The notes under the pieces were generated by a model that searched no databases, was not told where the DNA came from, and saw only the letters and a list, made by a program, of their open reading frames with translations. This document shows positions 13,232 through 14,149 of a stretch of 14,149 nucleotides of DNA, in pieces (the first letter of the stretch is position 1; each line of letters opens with the position of its first letter). The position numbers and the translations under genes are program-made. This stretch comes from JAMLIN01 sp041676645. Lineage in GTDB: Bacteria > Pseudomonadota > Gammaproteobacteria > Burkholderiales > Burkholderiaceae_E. The stretch covers positions 1-14,149 of the forward strand of contig JBAYRO010000084.1 of assembly GCA_041676645.1 (NCBI GenBank). Reading direction: 5' to 3'.

Positions 13232-13797
13232 TCGGCCCGGCAGGCGGCCACGATCCGCGCCCAGCCCTGCGGCCCGAGTTCCTCGAGGGTGCGCAGGTTG
13301 CGCGCGACGATCGCGTCCGAGTCGGCCCCCGCTTCGATCGCCCGGCCGATGCTCGATTCGCGCAACAGGTGCAGGACGGGATAGGGCGAGCGATTGGTGG
13401 CGTTGCCGATGTCGTCCGGATCCGTGTCGGCAAAGCGGTAATCCGGGTGAAAGCTCGCGATCTGCAGTTTCCCGAGCATTCCCATGCGCTCGAGCAGCGC
13501 CTCGGCGGGGTCGAGGAAGTCGTTGAACTCGAGGAAATCGCCGAGGGTCCAGGGGGCGATCAGCAGGGTCGTCTCGATGTCCTCGGGATCGGTGCTCGCC
13601 AGTGTCGCGATTGCCGCGCCCAGGTCATCGAGCAGCCCGCCCGGGTCCCGGGCTTCGCTGAGCTCGTAGCGGACCCGCCCGGCGGTCTGCGCCGCCCGCG
13701 CGAAGGGGCACAGGTTCAGGCCGATCACCGCCCGGTCGACCCATGCCCGGGTGTGGGCGATGATGCGCTGCCGACCCTCGTCCTGCGATTTTTCCAT
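13222..13797 (-). CDS. DUF1415-family protein
   Basis: This 191-residue soluble protein belongs to the DUF1415 family, common in beta- and gammaproteobacteria and without known function. Recognisable parts are the N-terminal VDRAVIGLNLCPFARA (20-35), containing the conserved cysteine C30, the central TTLLIAPW and DFLEFNDFLD segments, the KLQIASFHPDYRFAD block, and NRSPYPVLHLLRE. The length is normal for the family. No signal peptide or membrane segment is present. The ATG at 13797 fits the family's usual N-terminus, although its ribosome binding site is poor. The gene converges with the DUF486-type gene and diverges from the FmdB-type gene, sharing with it the symmetric promoter region. Confidence 0.92.
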   Translation of the reverse strand: MEKSQDEGRQRIIAHTRAWVDRAVIGLNLCPFARAAQTAGRVRYELSEARDPGGLLDDLGAAIATLASTDPEDIETTLLIAPWTLGDFLEFNDFLDPAEALLERMGMLGKLQIASFHPDYRFADTDPDDIGNATNRSPYPVLHLLRESSIGRAIEAGADSDAIVARNLRTLEELGPQGWARIVAACRADAG

Positions 13798-13823
13798 TGT
13801 CGGCCGGGTGGGCCCGGTCCTGG

Positions 13824-13837
13824 CGCCCGATCGGGCG
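13824..13837. repeat. Perfect 14-bp palindrome in the DUF1415/FmdB intergenic region
   Basis: CGCCCGATCGGGCG reads the same on both strands. Flanking GGGCCC copies lie at 13810-13815 and 13838-13843. It falls at the expected transcription start or leader of the minus-strand gene, so it could be a protein-binding site or a leader hairpin. Confidence 0.5.
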
Positions 13838-13844
13838 GGGCCCT

Positions 13845-13871
13845 ATTGTAATTGCCTGAATCGACTACAAT
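13845..13871. promoter_or_regulatory. AT-rich island with back-to-back -10-like boxes (divergent promoters)
   Basis: TACAAT at 13866-13871 on the plus strand is a good -10 box and would start transcription about 40 bases before the FmdB gene. Its inverse, ATTGTA at 13845-13850, is a TACAAT on the minus strand, correctly placed for the DUF1415 gene. The spacer is 15 bases. The -35 regions are poor in both directions. This is the only clearly AT-rich stretch in this part of the window. Confidence 0.45.
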
Positions 13872-13916
13872 TTAAGGTTTTCCCCGGTTCGCTCATCATC
13901 CTGGATGGAGTTCGTG

Positions 13917-14149
13917 ATGCCGATCTATGCGTATCGCTGTGACGACTGTGGTTTCGAGAAGGATGTGCTGCAGAAATTCTCCGATGCGCCGCTTTCGGAC
14001 TGCCCGCAATGCCACAAGCCGGCATTCAACAAGATGGTCACCGCAGCCGCCTTCCAGTTGAAGGGAACCGGCTGGTACGTTACCGACTTTCGCGGTGGCC
14101 CTTCGGGCGGCGGTGAAGCCGGGGAAGGCAAGGCTGGCGAAGGCAAGGC
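13917..14149 (+). CDS. FmdB-family zinc ribbon protein, 3'-truncated by window edge
   Basis: The first 77 codons of an FmdB-type small protein are present. It begins MPIYAYRCDDCGFEKDVLQ and has two CxxC knuckles, C8/C11 and C29/C32, which would bind zinc. The central part contains the typical NKMVTAAAFQLKGTGWYVTDF. After about residue 64 it enters a low-complexity Gly/Glu/Lys tail (GEGKA repeats) that runs off the window. FmdB relatives are often annotated as putative regulatory proteins, with poorly known function; in many beta- and gammaproteobacteria the gene sits upstream of a DUF502 membrane protein gene and aspS, which would lie to the right. GGAG (13907-13910) is six bases before the ATG. 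Confidence 0.92.
   Translation, partial: MPIYAYRCDDCGFEKDVLQKFSDAPLSDCPQCHKPAFNKMVTAAAFQLKGTGWYVTDFRGGPSGGGEAGEGKAGEGK
14121..14149 (+). repeat. 15-bp tandem repeat in the FmdB C-terminal tail (cut by window edge)
   Basis: GGGGAAGGCAAGGCT (14121-14135) is followed by GGCGAAGGCAAGGC (14136-14149), one mismatch in 14, encoding GEGKA units. The number of copies cannot be seen because the window ends inside the second. Confidence 0.6.

Noticed and set aside
1..14149. CRISPR arrays, insertion sequences, tRNAs, toxin-antitoxin or defence modules
   Set aside because: I saw no regularly spaced repeats, transposase-like proteins, tRNA-like cloverleaf sequences or defence-type domains on either strand.

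Overview
The window is GC-rich and densely coded, with AGGAG-type ribosome binding sites, several TTG starts and no visible mobile elements, tRNAs or CRISPR arrays. The gene set (a DUF1415 protein, an FmdB-type zinc ribbon, a Pseudomonas-ClpP2-like peptidase, CsbD, a DUF486-type membrane protein) points to a gammaproteobacterium, or less likely a betaproteobacterium. This placement is inferred from gene content only.

Positions 1-9625 look like one metabolic locus. A GntR/FCD-family regulator, cut by the left edge and on the minus strand, faces a six-gene plus-strand run. The run encodes two oligopeptide-type ABC ATPases (737-1714 and 1711-2757), a Tat-like secreted solute-binding protein (2876-4453), two DppB/DppC-type permeases (4473-5432 and 5429-6265) and a 1104-residue single-chain acyl-CoA carboxylase with biotin carboxylase, biotin carrier and carboxyltransferase parts fused (6311-9625). 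The divergent gap holds a three-half-site operator-like element centred on ATTGTCGACAAT, placed inside a plausible sigma-70 promoter. The simplest reading is a carboxylic-acid- or peptide-responsive regulator controlling import of a solute whose CoA derivative may be carboxylated in the cytoplasm. No CoA ligase or thiolase is visible in the window, so the pathway is incomplete here.

A strong symmetrical hairpin (9670-9694) separates this locus from a convergent minus-strand CsbD-like stress gene (9705-9908). Diverging from that is a membrane protein built from two similar halves (10063-10821), followed by another GC-rich hairpin.

Positions 10943-13206 hold a same-strand run of a ClpP-like serine peptidase without a neighbouring Clp ATPase, a PF10014-type Fe(II)/2-oxoglutarate dioxygenase, a DUF488 protein and a small DUF486-type membrane protein. 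Convergent to it is a DUF1415 gene (13222-13797, minus). Divergent from that, across a short AT-rich island with two-fold symmetric -10-like boxes and a 14-bp palindrome, begins an FmdB-family zinc ribbon gene that runs off the right edge.

The points most worth a second look are the transporter/single-chain carboxylase/GntR unit, the internally duplicated membrane protein, the orphan ClpP-like peptidase next to a putative amino-acid hydroxylase, and the two symmetric intergenic control regions. I see no clear evidence of a wholly new type of system such as a defence island.
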